A stretch of 64,000 bases of DNA from Megalonaias nervosa. Taxonomy: Eukaryota > Mollusca > Bivalvia > Unionida > Unionidae. The stretch covers positions 1-64,000 of the forward strand of contig JAECUM010009802.1 in the NCBI GenBank assembly GCA_016617855.1. Reading direction: 5' to 3'. The notes beneath the pieces are model-generated. The model was not told the origin of the DNA. It worked only from the letters and a program-made list of their open reading frames with translations, and searched no databases. This document shows, piece after piece, positions 11,485-22,780 of this stretch. The number at the start of each line of letters is the position of its first letter. Positions within the stretch are counted from its first letter, which is position 1. Made by a program: the position numbers and the translations under genes.

Positions 11485-14184
11485 TCTCCGTTTACCGTTC
11501 AGGACTATGTTGCAAGAAGGCATCGGTTTGTTTCTCGAAGTAATTAATAACTTAGATGAGTGTTTATTTTCACAGATTCTTCATGACGTCTTAAAAAAAA
11601 ATAAAAAATAGGATTTACTATTAAAAATCATCCACTTTTCCGTGATCAAAGGAAGAACGTCCTTGTAGATCCCTATGTAAATATTGTTCACAAAGAATGC
11701 TCTTGATTTGAGTCAACGTGTAATTGAAAGGCTAGTAGCGTCACTAATTAAACTTATTGCATCTTTTCTGATCCTCATGTGTAGCACAGGATAATTTAGT
11801 ACCCTGTTGTATGTGTCGACAGCAGTCACGATCGAGATATACATAAAACTTAAAAAAATTCCGAAATTTATATTACCTCACTGATACTCTTTCTGATCAA
11901 ACTTGTTACCACATAAATAATATGCGGCACATTCTTTGACTTTACTAGTCAAACTAAATAATCAATTTAAATTTTCGATATGTTTCATGCATGCACTAAA
12001 GACTATTAAAATATGTTTTCTCCGATTTTCATAATCATTCGGTGGACGTTTAGAGCAAACATGAAAATGGAAATCCAAATTTCTACTTCCTGTCTTGCAA
12101 AAAAATGAAAGTGAGAATAACTATGATGGTAACTAGTCGTTCCAAACTGTAATTTTAAATAGAATGCCGTTTCTGTCGCCAAGAATACATGATTTATGTT
12201 TCTTCCTGTTGTGCATAACAATACTTAGCTTTCAAGTAAATTAATTTTTTTCAAATTATTCTTTAAGTTCATGGGTCTCAGAGCGCAAAATATCCCTTCC
12301 ATCAGCCAGAAATACAGGTGTTTCTAACGTCCCTAAAAATACATGTTGTCTTTGTCTGTCTCCAGTTACACTTGTCACTATAGAACACCAGAGGACTTTT
12401 CGTCTGTTTCCAGTTAAACGTGTCACGGTGAAGCATCGGATGACTTTTATCATTCAGAAAACAATTATACCTTTTCTATCTCCTAGATCACCGTTTTTTC
12501 CTTCTTTTTATTACAAGGAACGTATTTGCCTTTCATAAATACTTCTTTTCTTTCACTAAAAAAATTGGATCTGTTTTGTTTCCTGAAACAATGGGTTGAG
12601 TGTCACTTTGAAAGAAAACCCTGGACACCTACAACTAATCTTGAAAAACGGTGATACAATTTTTCACTTTTGAAACGATATTATAATATTTTCGGATTCC
12701 AGGTAAAAAAAACTGCCCTTTTCCTTAGTATTATACTTACTGTCGAATAGAAACCAAATCACGTTGCGCCATTCTGTTTGCGTGGACTGCCTAATCAAGC
12801 ATCTTTACGCCATGTGTTATCGCATTAATTCATAATACATCAAAGGTACGGAAAGAGATGGTATAAGACTTTCTTATCGAAGCCAATCATTTAAATGCAT
12901 ATTTAATGTACATAGTACAACAATTATTACATGCAGACACATCAATATTTATGGGTAATTTATTATCCTATTCTTTCAATACTGCTTAACAAAACAATTA
13001 TGCATACTTCACACATAATTTTGAAAATGTAGTAACATCCAGTATATGTGCTATGTCAGTTTGCACATTTGAGAGAAGTGCTCCTTGTACATATTTCAGT
13101 TACTTGTTTACAGGTTGTGAGTGTTCCTTTATTATTCTAATTTGTCTCTAATACGAGATTATATATTTACACTCAAAAGAGGATATGTTATATATTATTC
13201 ACCTATAAAAACGCCTCTTAAACATTTGAAGTCATATTTATTTGCACATAAACTCAATCCTCAGCCCAAGGTACACACCTCCTCTGAAACTGTCTGACGA
13301 AATAGCTGATTTTGATCGTGCTCATTTCATGTTTTAGGTAAAGGCAGAATTAGAACCATGAATTCATTTTATTTTGCCCCTCCGATTCTACGCTGTATAT
13401 AGCTTCCAGCTTCTTTCGTGGGATATAATAAGTGTTCTCTTCTAATAATGGTCAAAATATGCTTTGTCTGTAAATACGTGAAGGTAGTTTCCCTCTACCG
13501 TTTCTGCCGGCAAGTATAATTAATTAGACAAGTTTCCTCTTCAGGTGATTAACAGTCAGAATGATCAATTACATGATCGATGCGGACGTTTTGATATTTT
13601 GATTTCATTGACCGATCTATATAAACATCTCTGTGGTCACAGACACTAGTAATTAGTAACTTAATAACCACTGGAACAAATTAAGATGGCTTATTAATCA
13701 ACCAATAAAAGTTGGTGAAAATTTTGGTCTTTCTTTGAATGTGTCCTATTTACAAATATTATCTGTACGGTTTCATTTGCAGTTAATTATACAAATCATC
13801 ATTTGGCTTTCCCAAATATTGATCTCTGAGTGAAAACGAATTAAATCGTAGTATAATGTTACTGGTAATGACAGATGGCTACTGATAAGATATTATTTAT
13901 GTAGGCTAAATTAGCTATTGGCACGAAACCAACATTGACACATTGTAATAATGAGCCGCAAGTCTCGCAATTTTAATATCTATGATAAATTTACAACGAC
14001 AATTAGAAAAAAACAATACTCTAAAAGAAGGAAGTAAACAAACATGCTACACGAACATATGGAAGACTTAAAGATTAAAAATAAATACTTTTTTTGAAGT
14101 TTGAACTTCCAAGTATGAAAACTTGGCCATAGTTCTTTAAGCTCAAATAAGGGCTTGCCCTCGATTAAGTGAAAGATACCACAG
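11485..14184. other. AT-rich sequence with a diverged local duplication
   Basis: Around 12340-12440 two related blocks, CTGTCTCCAGTTACACTTGT and CTGTTTCCAGTTAAACGTGT, lie about 60 bp apart; this explains the internally repetitive 65-codon minus frame there. Minus frames at 12006-12221 and 13980-14192 have no splice or domain support. Nothing else is recognised. Confidence 0.45.
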
Positions 14185-14365
14185 GTATTCAAATCGGCTC
14201 TGGTAGTAGATGTAATCGTCCTTGATCATTGCATGTGGTAGAGACGAGGGCGGATCTAGAAGATGCAGACTAATTTGGTTCTAACATTAGTGCAGATCTC
14301 TTTTATAGTTTATGTCTCTTTAGTATGCCAATATTTGATTTTCAGCCATGTTTACTATATCATAG
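14185..14365. repeat. Dispersed repeat R, copy 1
   Basis: About 180 bp alignable to 35088-35280. Shared blocks include CTCTGGT near the start, TGTGG-AGAGAC-AGGG, TAGTGCAGA-CTC, TGTCTCTTT and ATGCCA-TATTTGA. It has no coding potential. It lies between candidate exons at 10.6 and 17.7 kb, as copy 2 lies between the 29.6-kb and 36.5-kb copies, consistent with conserved intron sequence in a tandem duplication. Confidence 0.6.
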
Positions 14366-16294
14366 AAATGTTAATGGAAGCCAGCAAATAAATGTCATTT
14401 AAATTCATCACTCCTATAAGGCTTTTTAAACATTTTATGCTCACTGATAGACATTCATGGACCTACCACAACAAGATCAACTTGCAACATAAACCTAGGA
14501 AGAAACGGCCGTATAAAAACGCAAACAAATGATTCCAGTGACTAACTAGAAAATGAAAAGACGCCTTGCATCAAAGCCAAGTGTATATAGAGGCCATGGC
14601 TTTGTCCAATATGAAGTAGAAGAGAAAAAAAGCATGCATAAGCAAACTATGCCTCAAAGACAACTGGCATAGGAGAAGGATTTAGGAAATGTAAAATTCT
14701 ATTCAAGCTATAACATTTCTCTAACAAGTAAATTCCAATGTGAAGATTTATTTCGGATCAAGAAGCCGACAACTCTATCCAAATAATAATAGAAAAGATA
14801 AGTCCTTTAAATGGCACAGCTACTTCTCCAAGACAGTGGTCAAACAAAATCGCAATTGGATACTGATGTCTGATCTATATTCTGGTGACAAGCAATTTCC
14901 GTTAATGAAAATATCAATATGATCGACAAGGATTCTACCTATGATAGAAATGGGGATGAGACGAAACTTCTAGAAGACACATGGACATATTTTAGATTGT
15001 GTCTTTGGTGCTTTCATCCGGATATGTTGGTTGATGACTGAGTTATAAGAAATTTTAAAGTGATGAAAAGAAACTGACCAGCAAAGCCCTTAACACTTTC
15101 CAATAAATAAAAAAAAAAACCACTTAATGGCATATCATCCTAAATATATGGCGGCAATGATACCTTGAATAAATAGTATATAACCACAAAGTGTAATAAG
15201 TTTGCTCCGAATAGGTAATAGTGACCTAAAATTCGATCTCATTCAGATCATGTGAAGACTGATGAAGTTAAATTTTAATTGTGTAACTGGATATTTTGGT
15301 TAAGTTATCTTTTTGGTCAATCATTTCCTTCGCGGCTTTATGCTATCTCTTTTGTCAGTCACCTCCTTCAGGGCTATGACGAGCAATATCAATTTAATGA
15401 CCGAAACATAAATTTCATGACTGATGTAAAGATAACGTCGGAGTAAACACGGCGACATCAGAATTGTAACAGGACTGGTCCCATACTGATTTGCAAATGA
15501 AGATGCTTGAACCACCAATTTAAGTAACATAATTCATTCCCAGATACATCGTGACATATAAAGAGTCAAACGGAAAGAATACCACCAGCTGTCTTTGAAG
15601 ATTCAGAGTATACCGATTTTGAAAGGCCTTATTAAGTACCAAAAACCAACGTAAAAACCTTATGAGGATGGTACAAAATAGGGACAATGAATCTGAAAAA
15701 GACAGTAAAATTGCGATCTCATTTGTCTAAACTATTCTTTTTCCTTTTTTATTAAAGCGGCACAGTGTCAATGATCTTGTTCAAATTGTGAGCCGTCACT
15801 TTGTTGTAGAATACAAAGATATAAATTTTAATCGCAGTAATTTCATCGGTTTGGAGGTGTATGTATCATATGGCTCATGACTTGGCCATATCTGGGTGGT
15901 CTTACTTCTTTTGGACTTGAGTTTTAGTTTACAGACAGTACAATGCCTACATACGTTTATAACTTTGATATAGTGTTTAGGCTAAACTCTTATGATCTCC
16001 ATGACTGGTTTTCAAGCAGAGAAACTATCTACATGGAATCGAAGAACATTTAGTTGACCAAGACAAGATCGAGCTGAATACAATCTAAGCCTTGATTGTA
16101 CAAATGAATTATCTACAAGATCTGGATTCTACTGACAACCATACTCTCACGGAATTCTATCATTTGACAATTAATAAAATGGATCCTCGTACAGAAATGC
16201 AGGGTGTAAAGTGCCTTTTATAGCTAGATAATCAAATGATTTTCAAAAACTTCCAATGTTCCATATCTGCTCTAGTTTCTGAAGGATTCTCGGA

Positions 16295-16295
<1 letters not shown>
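14366..16295. other. AT-rich sequence, no firm feature
   Basis: A minus frame at 15321-15530 ends 'LLVIALKE' at a possible GTGACT donor, but it has no homologue in the window. No repeat arrays or transposon ends are seen. Confidence 0.4.

Positions 16296-16344
<49 letters not shown>
16296..16344. repeat. (AC)n microsatellite
   Basis: Uninterrupted AC repeat abutting a SINE fragment. Confidence 0.97.
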
Positions 16345-16346
<2 letters not shown>

Positions 16347-16405
16347 GGAGTTGCACGAATTCTTCCACCGCCAGATACACTGGCCGCCATGTATAGCATA
16401 TCGTG
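16345..16405 (+). mobile_element. SINE-A fragment
   Basis: Contains TTCTTCCACCGCCAGATACA and CTGGCCGCCATGTATAGCAT, the same 3' blocks as the longer SINE at 22555-22780. It is 5'-truncated at the (AC)n tract. Confidence 0.6.
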
Positions 16406-16439
16406 TTCTGAAAAATGTCGTTAAATGTACAACACCAGC

Positions 16440-16463
16440 ACTATATATATATATATATATATA
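16440..16463. repeat. (AT)n microsatellite
   Basis: Twelve AT units. Confidence 0.95.
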
Positions 16464-16647
16464 GACAGAGAGATGTCTTCATTTTGTTTATTTTTAGTTC
16501 GTCTCATTTACGAGCAAAGAGACATAAAATGTGTAAATTTTTTAGTGTTTTCCCTACAATCATGGTATCAAAAACGCTTGTCTTGGAAAATTGCACTTGA
16601 TGAAAAACAAATTTGAAACATTCGAGAAGAATGTGTTATAGCATGAG

Positions 16648-16648
16648 A

Positions 16649-16700
<52 letters not shown>
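16648..16700. repeat. (ATT)n microsatellite
   Basis: About 17 ATT units. Confidence 0.97.
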
Positions 16701-16701
<1 letters not shown>

Positions 16702-17661
16702 GCACACATTTTCTAGCATTTTAAAATGATAACGAGTACTGCATATTCTTGTATCAAAACTGTGTAGAGATAAAAAGAAATAAATTGCGTGTGTAGTAAT
16801 AAAAACATTAAAAAAAAAATAGCTGCGAATATAAATATTACTGTACTATAATAACGGAACAGAGGCAGAGAACGTGATCAATGATACAGAAATGTCGTGA
16901 AGATGCTCTTAAGGACTTAATTTTCGCTGCAAATTCATTACAGAAAAGAGTAAGCAAGGAGAATTCCACAGTTGAAGGAATGAAAAAGTGTCATCAGATA
17001 AAGCTTCTGCGTTAGAATATTGCACCGTAAATGTGGCAGAGAGGATGGGGCGAAATGGGACAGATGGGGCAGTGCTGTTGAGATGAATGTGTCCACAATG
17101 ATGAATAGAAGAATATTTAATGCAAAATAGAATAAGAAACAATCAAATCACATGCTCTCTGAATGTATCTGAAGCGGATTCATAATTTAGGGCGTACAAT
17201 GAGCTCCACTTTGTCTGGGACAAAATCTTTGATGCTTCATCAAGCATTTTTTTTTTTAAATTATTATCCCCGTAATAGGTTGACCACTGGGTCGGGGAAC
17301 CATCCCAAGGTCACCTTACAATCAAACTTTTCTGGTTATCAGATAATCTAGGGATAATAAATATAATCGACAGAAAAAGAAAATACACACACACGGATGC
17401 ACACATGCGTCTGGCACACAATCTCTTTAGATACACAATTTAAATAGACAAATACATGTATACAGCATCTAGGTGACATAGACTTTGTGATAATACAGTG
17501 TTTTGTTCCTGTTTACATCCAATCAGATACAAGTTACATATTCATTTGTTCAGGTCCATTTTTAAAGAAATTGGTCCTCTTTTTTATTTACCTTAGCATT
17601 GTTATTGTCTTCTAATATCAAATGTTCACGATAATTCCGTTCGCCTGCATGTTTTTGTTAC
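16701..17661. other. AT-rich sequence, no feature seen
   Basis: Short minus and plus frames only; no exon signal or repeat array recognised. Confidence 0.5.
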
Positions 17662-17929
17662 CTCACTCTGCAGGAATAAATACTTAATGGCGATTTACTG
17701 GTGCCCAATTCAAGTGGAAATCCCTGAGAATGTCTTAAATAATTGACACGCCTTCCAAATGTACATCTTCCGATTCCAGGGCATCCATCAGCGTCATATT
17801 CGGTGACATCAAAAAGATGAAAGTTTGTAATACAAATGTCAAGGTAATTATGAGTTGCATAAAGGAGGCGCATGGTATTGCTTCTTGCACCATCTAGGTC
17901 AGTGGTTCTCAAGGTAGGCGGTGGGATTG
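17662..17929 (-). CDS. Candidate exon 5 of unknown minus-strand gene
   Basis: The minus frame is open and ends at donor GTGAG|GTAACA (last base 17662). The body includes 'YATHNYLDICITNFHLFDV', 'YDADGCPGIGRCTFGRR' and 'PLELGTSKSPLSIYSC', with four cysteines. The MITE at 17900-18039 sits across its 5' part. The only strong acceptor in the right phase is inside the MITE (CCCACCCCCTCAG, exon start 17929), giving 268 bp. With it, the exon joins in frame to the candidate exon ending at 19221, and its 3' end (two carried bases) suits the exon at 10664. An original acceptor may have been disrupted, leaving a pseudogene. Family not recognised. Confidence 0.4.
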
Positions 17930-18039
17930 CTGAGGGGGTGGGATGTGTTAATGTTGAATAATGATTTTTACGGGGTAAGGTAAGGGGGCGCTGAGGATAA
18001 CCAAGGGGGCGGTGACCCGAAAACGTTTGGGCACCACTG
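17900..18039. mobile_element. hAT-like MITE with perfect 8-bp target duplication
   Basis: Begins CAGTGGTTCTCAA and ends TTTGGGCACCACTG, imperfect inverted repeats of the hAT type. It is flanked on both sides by ATCTAGGT (17892-17899 and 18040-18047). It is 140 bp, GC-rich and non-coding. On the minus strand it contains a pyrimidine-rich acceptor-like stretch next to candidate exon 5. Confidence 0.85.
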
Positions 18040-18047
18040 ATCTAGGT

Positions 18048-19220
18048 AATCTCAGTCTTTCCTATTTAATGAACATGCAACCGCTTCTACTCCTGGTTAT
18101 GTTCAGTTTTATAGATTCACTGTCTGCCAACAGTACAAGAAAATGGCGCATATGGAATAAATAGGAAGCTCCGCGGACCAAAGAAAGTCATTATAGAATT
18201 GAGTTCAAATACAGCTGATACCGTCGTAGCATTATTTTCTACACAATCACCTATATCACTATGAATGCGCCTTATGCGTTTTACCAAAATACAGCACTGT
18301 CTTACTTAAGGCCTTTCATCAAAGGTTTTTGGTTTACTGAGGATACTGCATTCGTCTAAAACAAATTCTTCTTTTATAACCCAACGTACAAGCAGACTAT
18401 CATCGATACAAGCCTTCATTTAAAAGATTAAAATTTAAAAGCTAATATTTAAATATTTACTGTTTCTAACGATTTGAGAGGGACACAAATTAAACTTTGT
18501 TATTGTGTGAAAGAGGGGAAAAAGCTTATGCGACTTGAACTGGTTGTTAGGACATCTTGACATGCCAGGGGAATAATAAAAACGATAACGGTCATTTAAA
18601 TACGTGTATGTAATGATTTTCCCCATTTAAAAATCAAATGAGTGAATCTGACTTTATGTATGCAATGATTTTCCCCATTTAAAAATCAAATGAGTGAATC
18701 TGACTTTAAGAATATTATTTGATCGGTTTGCGTCGACAAAATATGAACAGTGAGAACACCGACCTAGTAATTAATTCCAGTATATTAAATTGAAAAGGAA
18801 ATAAAAACATAAATATTCTACTGATTATTTACACAAAATAATGTCATCAATCACGATGAGTTAATACGCAGACAAACATAATATTTCTCAATTGGTTTAT
18901 CCACAAGCATTCAGTTGTGAAGAATTTACCTTAGACGACGTCCCTTCTTTAACGCACAAAGACTTGTGATTAGCTTATAGACTTATTGCCATTTTGTACA
19001 AGTGTCAGTCCGTTCGTAAGGACAGGGGTCATTTGGTGGTAATTACATTATGCTCAGTTAGGTGTTCATTTATATTATCACCAAAAAAACCCAATCTATT
19101 CTGTCTCAGTTTAATGTAGATAGACTTTTATCTAGCATATATAAAATCTGTATTAATTACACATTTAACAGTCAAATTTCTTTCTATATAAAGACTGTTT
19201 TACTCCGATTGACCTCTGAC
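18048..19220. other. AT-rich sequence with 52-bp tandem duplication
   Basis: Near 18604-18709 a 52-bp unit containing ATGATTTTCCCCATTTAAAA is present twice (starts 18613 and 18665). The remainder, presumably intron between candidate exons 4 and 5, shows nothing recognisable. Confidence 0.6.
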
Positions 19221-19576
19221 CTTTGGAGCTCTTCAATGCGTAGAAAGCAGCGGTACCAGTGATGTTTTTATTGCATCTAATCTGTGTGAGTATTGCTTTT
19301 ACCATGCGCGTCCTTGGGACGTCTCCGTGCCATTGATTCACCGGTAAGCCTATTACAGTATTGCTAACCGTAAATGTCTGTCCACTGGTTATTATTGGAC
19401 CACATTTTGTGTAATTTAGTAAATAAAATACATCTCCAAGTCTGAAGTGAGTTTCATATTTTTTGTAATGTAAATTTGAATATTGGGACCGATAGTTTGT
19501 TTCGGTTTTCAGAGAAGTGGGGTTTCTGTTATTCGGGAAAATAATAATATTAAAGATGGAAACATTCGGGGCCAAA
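19221..19576 (-). CDS. Candidate exon 4 of unknown minus-strand gene
   Basis: This is the longest non-transposon open stretch in the window. It runs from acceptor GAGATCATTTCAG (first base 19576) to donor CCAAAG|GTCAGA (last base 19221): 356 bp, one base plus 118 codons plus one base. It includes 'APNVSIFNIIIFPNNRNP', 'GDVFYLLNYTKCGPIITSG' and 'RMVKAILTQIRCNKNITG'. It has two cysteines and sequons NVS, NYT and NIT, which suggest an extracellular protein. Its start phase (two carried bases plus T) fits the candidate exon ending at 21311. Earlier possible donors exist, for example ATG|GTAAAA. Family not recognised. Confidence 0.5.
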
Positions 19577-20379
19577 CTGAAATGATCTCAAGATGATTTT
19601 GGTATCCCGGTGGTTCGGTTTTGAGGGATTTTACTAGCATCTTGTTTAGTAGTCATTTTCTACGCTCATTTTCTACAGCTATGTCTCATATAAGCAAAAT
19701 CGAAAACTGAACTAGCAATCAAGCGGGTTTATGAGTGAATTAATTTCATTCGTTCTTTTGATAAGCTCTCGTTGTGACGCCCTCCAAAACCAATATTTTA
19801 AATTTCTCGTCTATTTAGAAATAAAAAGTTGACATACTGACACAGAGTAAGTAATTACACCACTGAATAAGAAAAGTCCGGATATTTTATTCTACAAAAG
19901 CAGTAAACCATTACGACATGATCAGGTAGTTAAAACGGGCTGCATAAAATAATTACACAGAATAAATACCTTTGACACAGACCTTTTAAATTCTCACCAA
20001 AAGGCACGAAAAGGCATTTAGAACATTCACTGAGGGTAAATTTGAGTACCACCACTAAATCTTATCTATATCATCGAGGTGGTTTCCGATTCTTGCTTAT
20101 TCAAGATTAATTCTGAGTGTTTTCTTGTGTCAGACGTTAATCTCTTTGTTCTTTGTGGGAAAATATTTTCTTCCTCTATCCGTCGGACAAAATGCTTGAA
20201 TAGGGCTTGATTTACTTAGCAATGAGTTCCGTCTGATAGCGATATTGGAACGATGAATGCATGATCTGTGTTATTGTATTCTTCAGTGAATAATTAATTA
20301 TTACTGTGCGTTTAAATCTGAAGGCAACAAGTCAACTACTCAGAAATTCAGAGGCATAGTAATATTAGATCACAAAACG
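19577..20379. other. AT-rich sequence, probable intron
   Basis: No coding signal or repeat recognised; lies between candidate exons 3 and 4. Confidence 0.4.
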
Positions 20380-20520
20380 TATATGCCCTTAAAAGTATAT
20401 CGCCCTAAAACGTATATCCCCCAAAATGTATATCCCCTAAAACGTAAATCCCCTATAATTTATATCCCCTAAAATGTATATCGCCTAAAATGTATATCCC
20501 CTAAAATGTATATCCCCATA
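20380..20520. repeat. 16-bp minisatellite
   Basis: About eight units of TATATCCCCTAAAATG with small variations. Confidence 0.85.
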
Positions 20521-21310
20521 AAGGTATCAAACTCTTTATCACAACTGGGTCCATTTGAATACAAAACGCACACATCAAAAACATCAACACCATTATTAAC
20601 ATCAGACCCGGCTGGTTGCGTGTGTGAAGTGCACGATGCACACAGGCGCCTTTTCATTTCCTGTTCGCTTTATTCGCAATTTATTCGAAAAAAAATTTTG
20701 GAAAGGCGCCTGGAAAGGCGCCAGACATTCACCGCACACACAAGAAAAACACCATGCGCCGGGCCTGATTACCATTAATTTGACCACAAGCACACCAAAT
20801 GCAATACAAACAAGCCCTTAAAGCTACTTTGACATGTTCTCTTTCCTACGTTTGAAAAATCGCTGTTTAGTTGTGGCAAATGTTTACAAAATATTGAACA
20901 TCCTGGAATATACATTTGTTTTATATTAAAGGACACGTTGTGAAAGCCAATTCCTTTGTCCCTTAGTGGCTTCCTCGTCAATGGATCTCCATTTTTGAAC
21001 ATTATGTTGTTCTAAAAAGCATTATTTTTCTTATATAACCTTAGATTTGTTTCAGTACATATTTCGTGTAATCCATCTACAGAAACAGTATTTCTTCAAT
21101 GCTAATAAAACATTGTTAGGACTATAATACACACTCTCAATATGACACAAGTAAAAATACGTTGCTGTGAGTAAACAAAGATTGGTTATTCAAATTCGTT
21201 TCATGATTCATCCTTTAAAAAACAAAAGTTAATACCCCAACACATGCATTTAAAAATGAGGACATTCTTCACGTAAACTGTAATTTACCAATAATATCAC
21301 CTTTACTTAC
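20521..21310. other. Intergenic or intronic sequence with a GC-rich inverted repeat
   Basis: AGGCGCCTTT at 20644-20653 is inverted at 20702-20711 (AAAGGCGCCT), with a further AAAGGCGCC at 20714-20722. Frames around it are short and overlap on both strands. Nothing else is recognised. Confidence 0.45.
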
Positions 21311-21485
21311 CTGAAAAACATATGTATCAACTTTTGGTACGAGCACAAGCCTCTCCCTCGCCGATTTTGACAGAGACGTACCTTGGGGACATCGCCGTTG
21401 TTTCGGCAAAAGAAAGTGAGGCATTCCTTGGTCTCTTCAAACCGTTCCGTCCACAGAATGCGTCTAAACCTTAAAGTTTTAAAGT
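21311..21485 (-). CDS. Candidate exon 3 of unknown minus-strand gene
   Basis: An open 175-bp stretch on the minus strand (two bases, 57 codons, two bases) from acceptor AATTCAAAAG (first base 21485) to a near-perfect donor CAG|GTAAGTAAA (last base 21311). The frame includes 'RILWTERFEETKECLTFFC' and 'VRLCQNRRGRGLCSYQKL', with four cysteines. Both flanking phases fit the neighbouring candidate exons at 21842 and 19576. An internal donor (CCCAAG|GTACGT, last base 21382) could give a shorter form but would break phase with exon 4. Family not recognised. Confidence 0.5.
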
Positions 21486-21789
21486 CTTTTGAATTTAGAG
21501 GAGATTTTTTCGACTGGTCAAAAAAATTGGAGCTTGCCTGTCCATTTGCATTAGCGGTCAACAAAATCTCCAGTTTTAAACCCAGACCGGCATTAATTCT
21601 GTTTTAGCTTCTCATTTACTTGAAGAATGGCAGAATTCCACGGATAGTTTTTAAAGTTTTAATTTGTAAAGATCTGTTGGTGTCCCCAAGTGTAATTAAT
21701 TTGGGCATATTCGTTTGTCAGACTATTTGCCCCTAAATCAGCTAGGACTCGCATTAGATGGAAGAATCGCTTTCTGAAGACACTCACAC
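21486..21789. other. Candidate 304-bp intron
   Basis: Lies between candidate exons 2 and 3. On the minus strand it begins GTGTGAGT and ends AG. An open frame continues from exon 2 into it, so its extent is uncertain. Confidence 0.4.
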
Positions 21790-21842
21790 CTGTGCCGTGC
21801 TTGACATAAGAAACGTTGTCCTCGTTTACGTATTCGTAGATC
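21790..21842 (-). CDS. Candidate exon 2 of unknown minus-strand gene
   Basis: A 53-bp stretch between acceptor TTTATTTATTATATCCAAG (first base 21842) and donor GGCACAG|GTGTGAGT (last base 21790). Translation is 'IYEYVNEDNVSYVKHGT' with one shared base on each side, and contains a sequon (NVS). It follows exon 1 in phase, completing its split Leu codon, and passes one base to exon 3. A longer open frame continues to 21659 without a splice site. Confidence 0.45.
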
Positions 21843-22070
21843 CTTGGATATAATAAATAAAAATCACCGTGTAGGCAATTCTGATTAGTCACTTATTGTC
21901 ATAGTACCACGCCTGTGCATCAGCTGGTGGAGATCTGTCAAGCTGACCACAAAAAATATGTACAGTGTCTGGGAAAAACGTTTCCAAGAGATAACGTCTT
22001 GATTTGCTTTCATGGATAGCAAACGTTCGACAGGTCCACTTCTTATAATATTTTTGGCGTGATTACGTAC

Positions 22071-22278
22071 AGGGTAAACATCGAGATGAGAATATAATCC
22101 AGAATTGGTGAATTGTGGTGAAATATCAGCACGTGAAAGTCATTGACGGCCTTAGCATTCTCAAAGGATACACGATTCAAATCTATCTCAAGCTTTCTGT
22201 GATAACGACACATCCCGTGTGATTTGGATATCACGTTTGTAGTTTTACCATCTATCCACAGGTACAGACTCTCCAAAA
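22071..22278 (-). CDS. Candidate exon 1 (most upstream one seen) of unknown minus-strand gene
   Basis: A strong acceptor TGCTGTTGTTTATTTGTCAAAAG (first base 22278) and donor ACCCT|GTACGT (last base 22071) bound 208 bp open on the minus strand. The frame includes 'LESLYLWIDGKTTNVIS', 'CRYHRKLEIDLNRVSFENA' and 'DFHVLIFHHNSPILDYI'. The acceptor start means upstream exons must exist; none in phase was found. A diverged relative is at 36425-36620, sharing W-[IM]-[DN] and C...L-x-I-[DN]-[LI]-N-R-V. Family not recognised. Confidence 0.5.
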
Positions 22279-22554
22279 CTTTTGACAAATAAACAACAGC
22301 AATAAATGACCTTGTCAATATCCGTACCTATGTAGCTGAGCTACAATTATTTTTATATGACATCATGGGATCAGTTAAGATATATCTGGACAAGTATGGC
22401 ATAGTATAACAGGCAAATGAGTCTCACGTCACCAAAGCATGTAGCTCCCACTGAAAGCGACATTATCTTCTGGTGGCCAATAAGACTGTGTCATATTAGA
22501 CTATCAATGCGCGAAATTGCCTTTCAGTTGCCTATGTGGGGGGATCCGATTAGA
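22279..22554. other. AT-rich sequence, no feature seen
   Basis: Nothing recognised upstream of candidate exon 1 apart from the SINE that follows. Confidence 0.45.
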
Positions 22555-22780
22555 CGAGTGTTCTAAGGCGATCAACTTTACAGATGATTCGCACATCTCA
22601 CCTCTGACGGTGTGTTTTTGAGTCTCAAGCTGGGCCAACCAAGATATGTGAGAAAGCTTGCCAGTAGCTTCCAGTGGGCCGGTGCATCTTTTCGGTTTTT
22701 TTTTTCTTCCGAGTTCTTCTTCCATTGAATATACTGGCCGCCATATATAGCATGTCCTGTGCTGAAATATCGTGTTAGAC
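22555..22780 (+). mobile_element. tRNA-derived SINE-A copy
   Basis: Plus-strand blocks CACATCTCACCTCTGACGG, TTTTTGAGTCTCAAGCTGGG (a decayed B-box region, compare GGTTCGAGTCTC), GAAAGCTTGCCAGTAGCTTCC and TGGCCGCCATATATAGCATG match, in the same order, the minus-strand SINEs at 37228, 39820 and 52305. A poly(T)-rich run interrupts it near 22697. Confidence 0.65.

Noticed and set aside
21311..22278. Possible integrin-alpha-like or GAIN-like identity of the candidate exons
   Set aside because: A loose resemblance of short stretches was considered, but no diagnostic motif (FG-GAP, GFFKR, GPS cysteines) is present.
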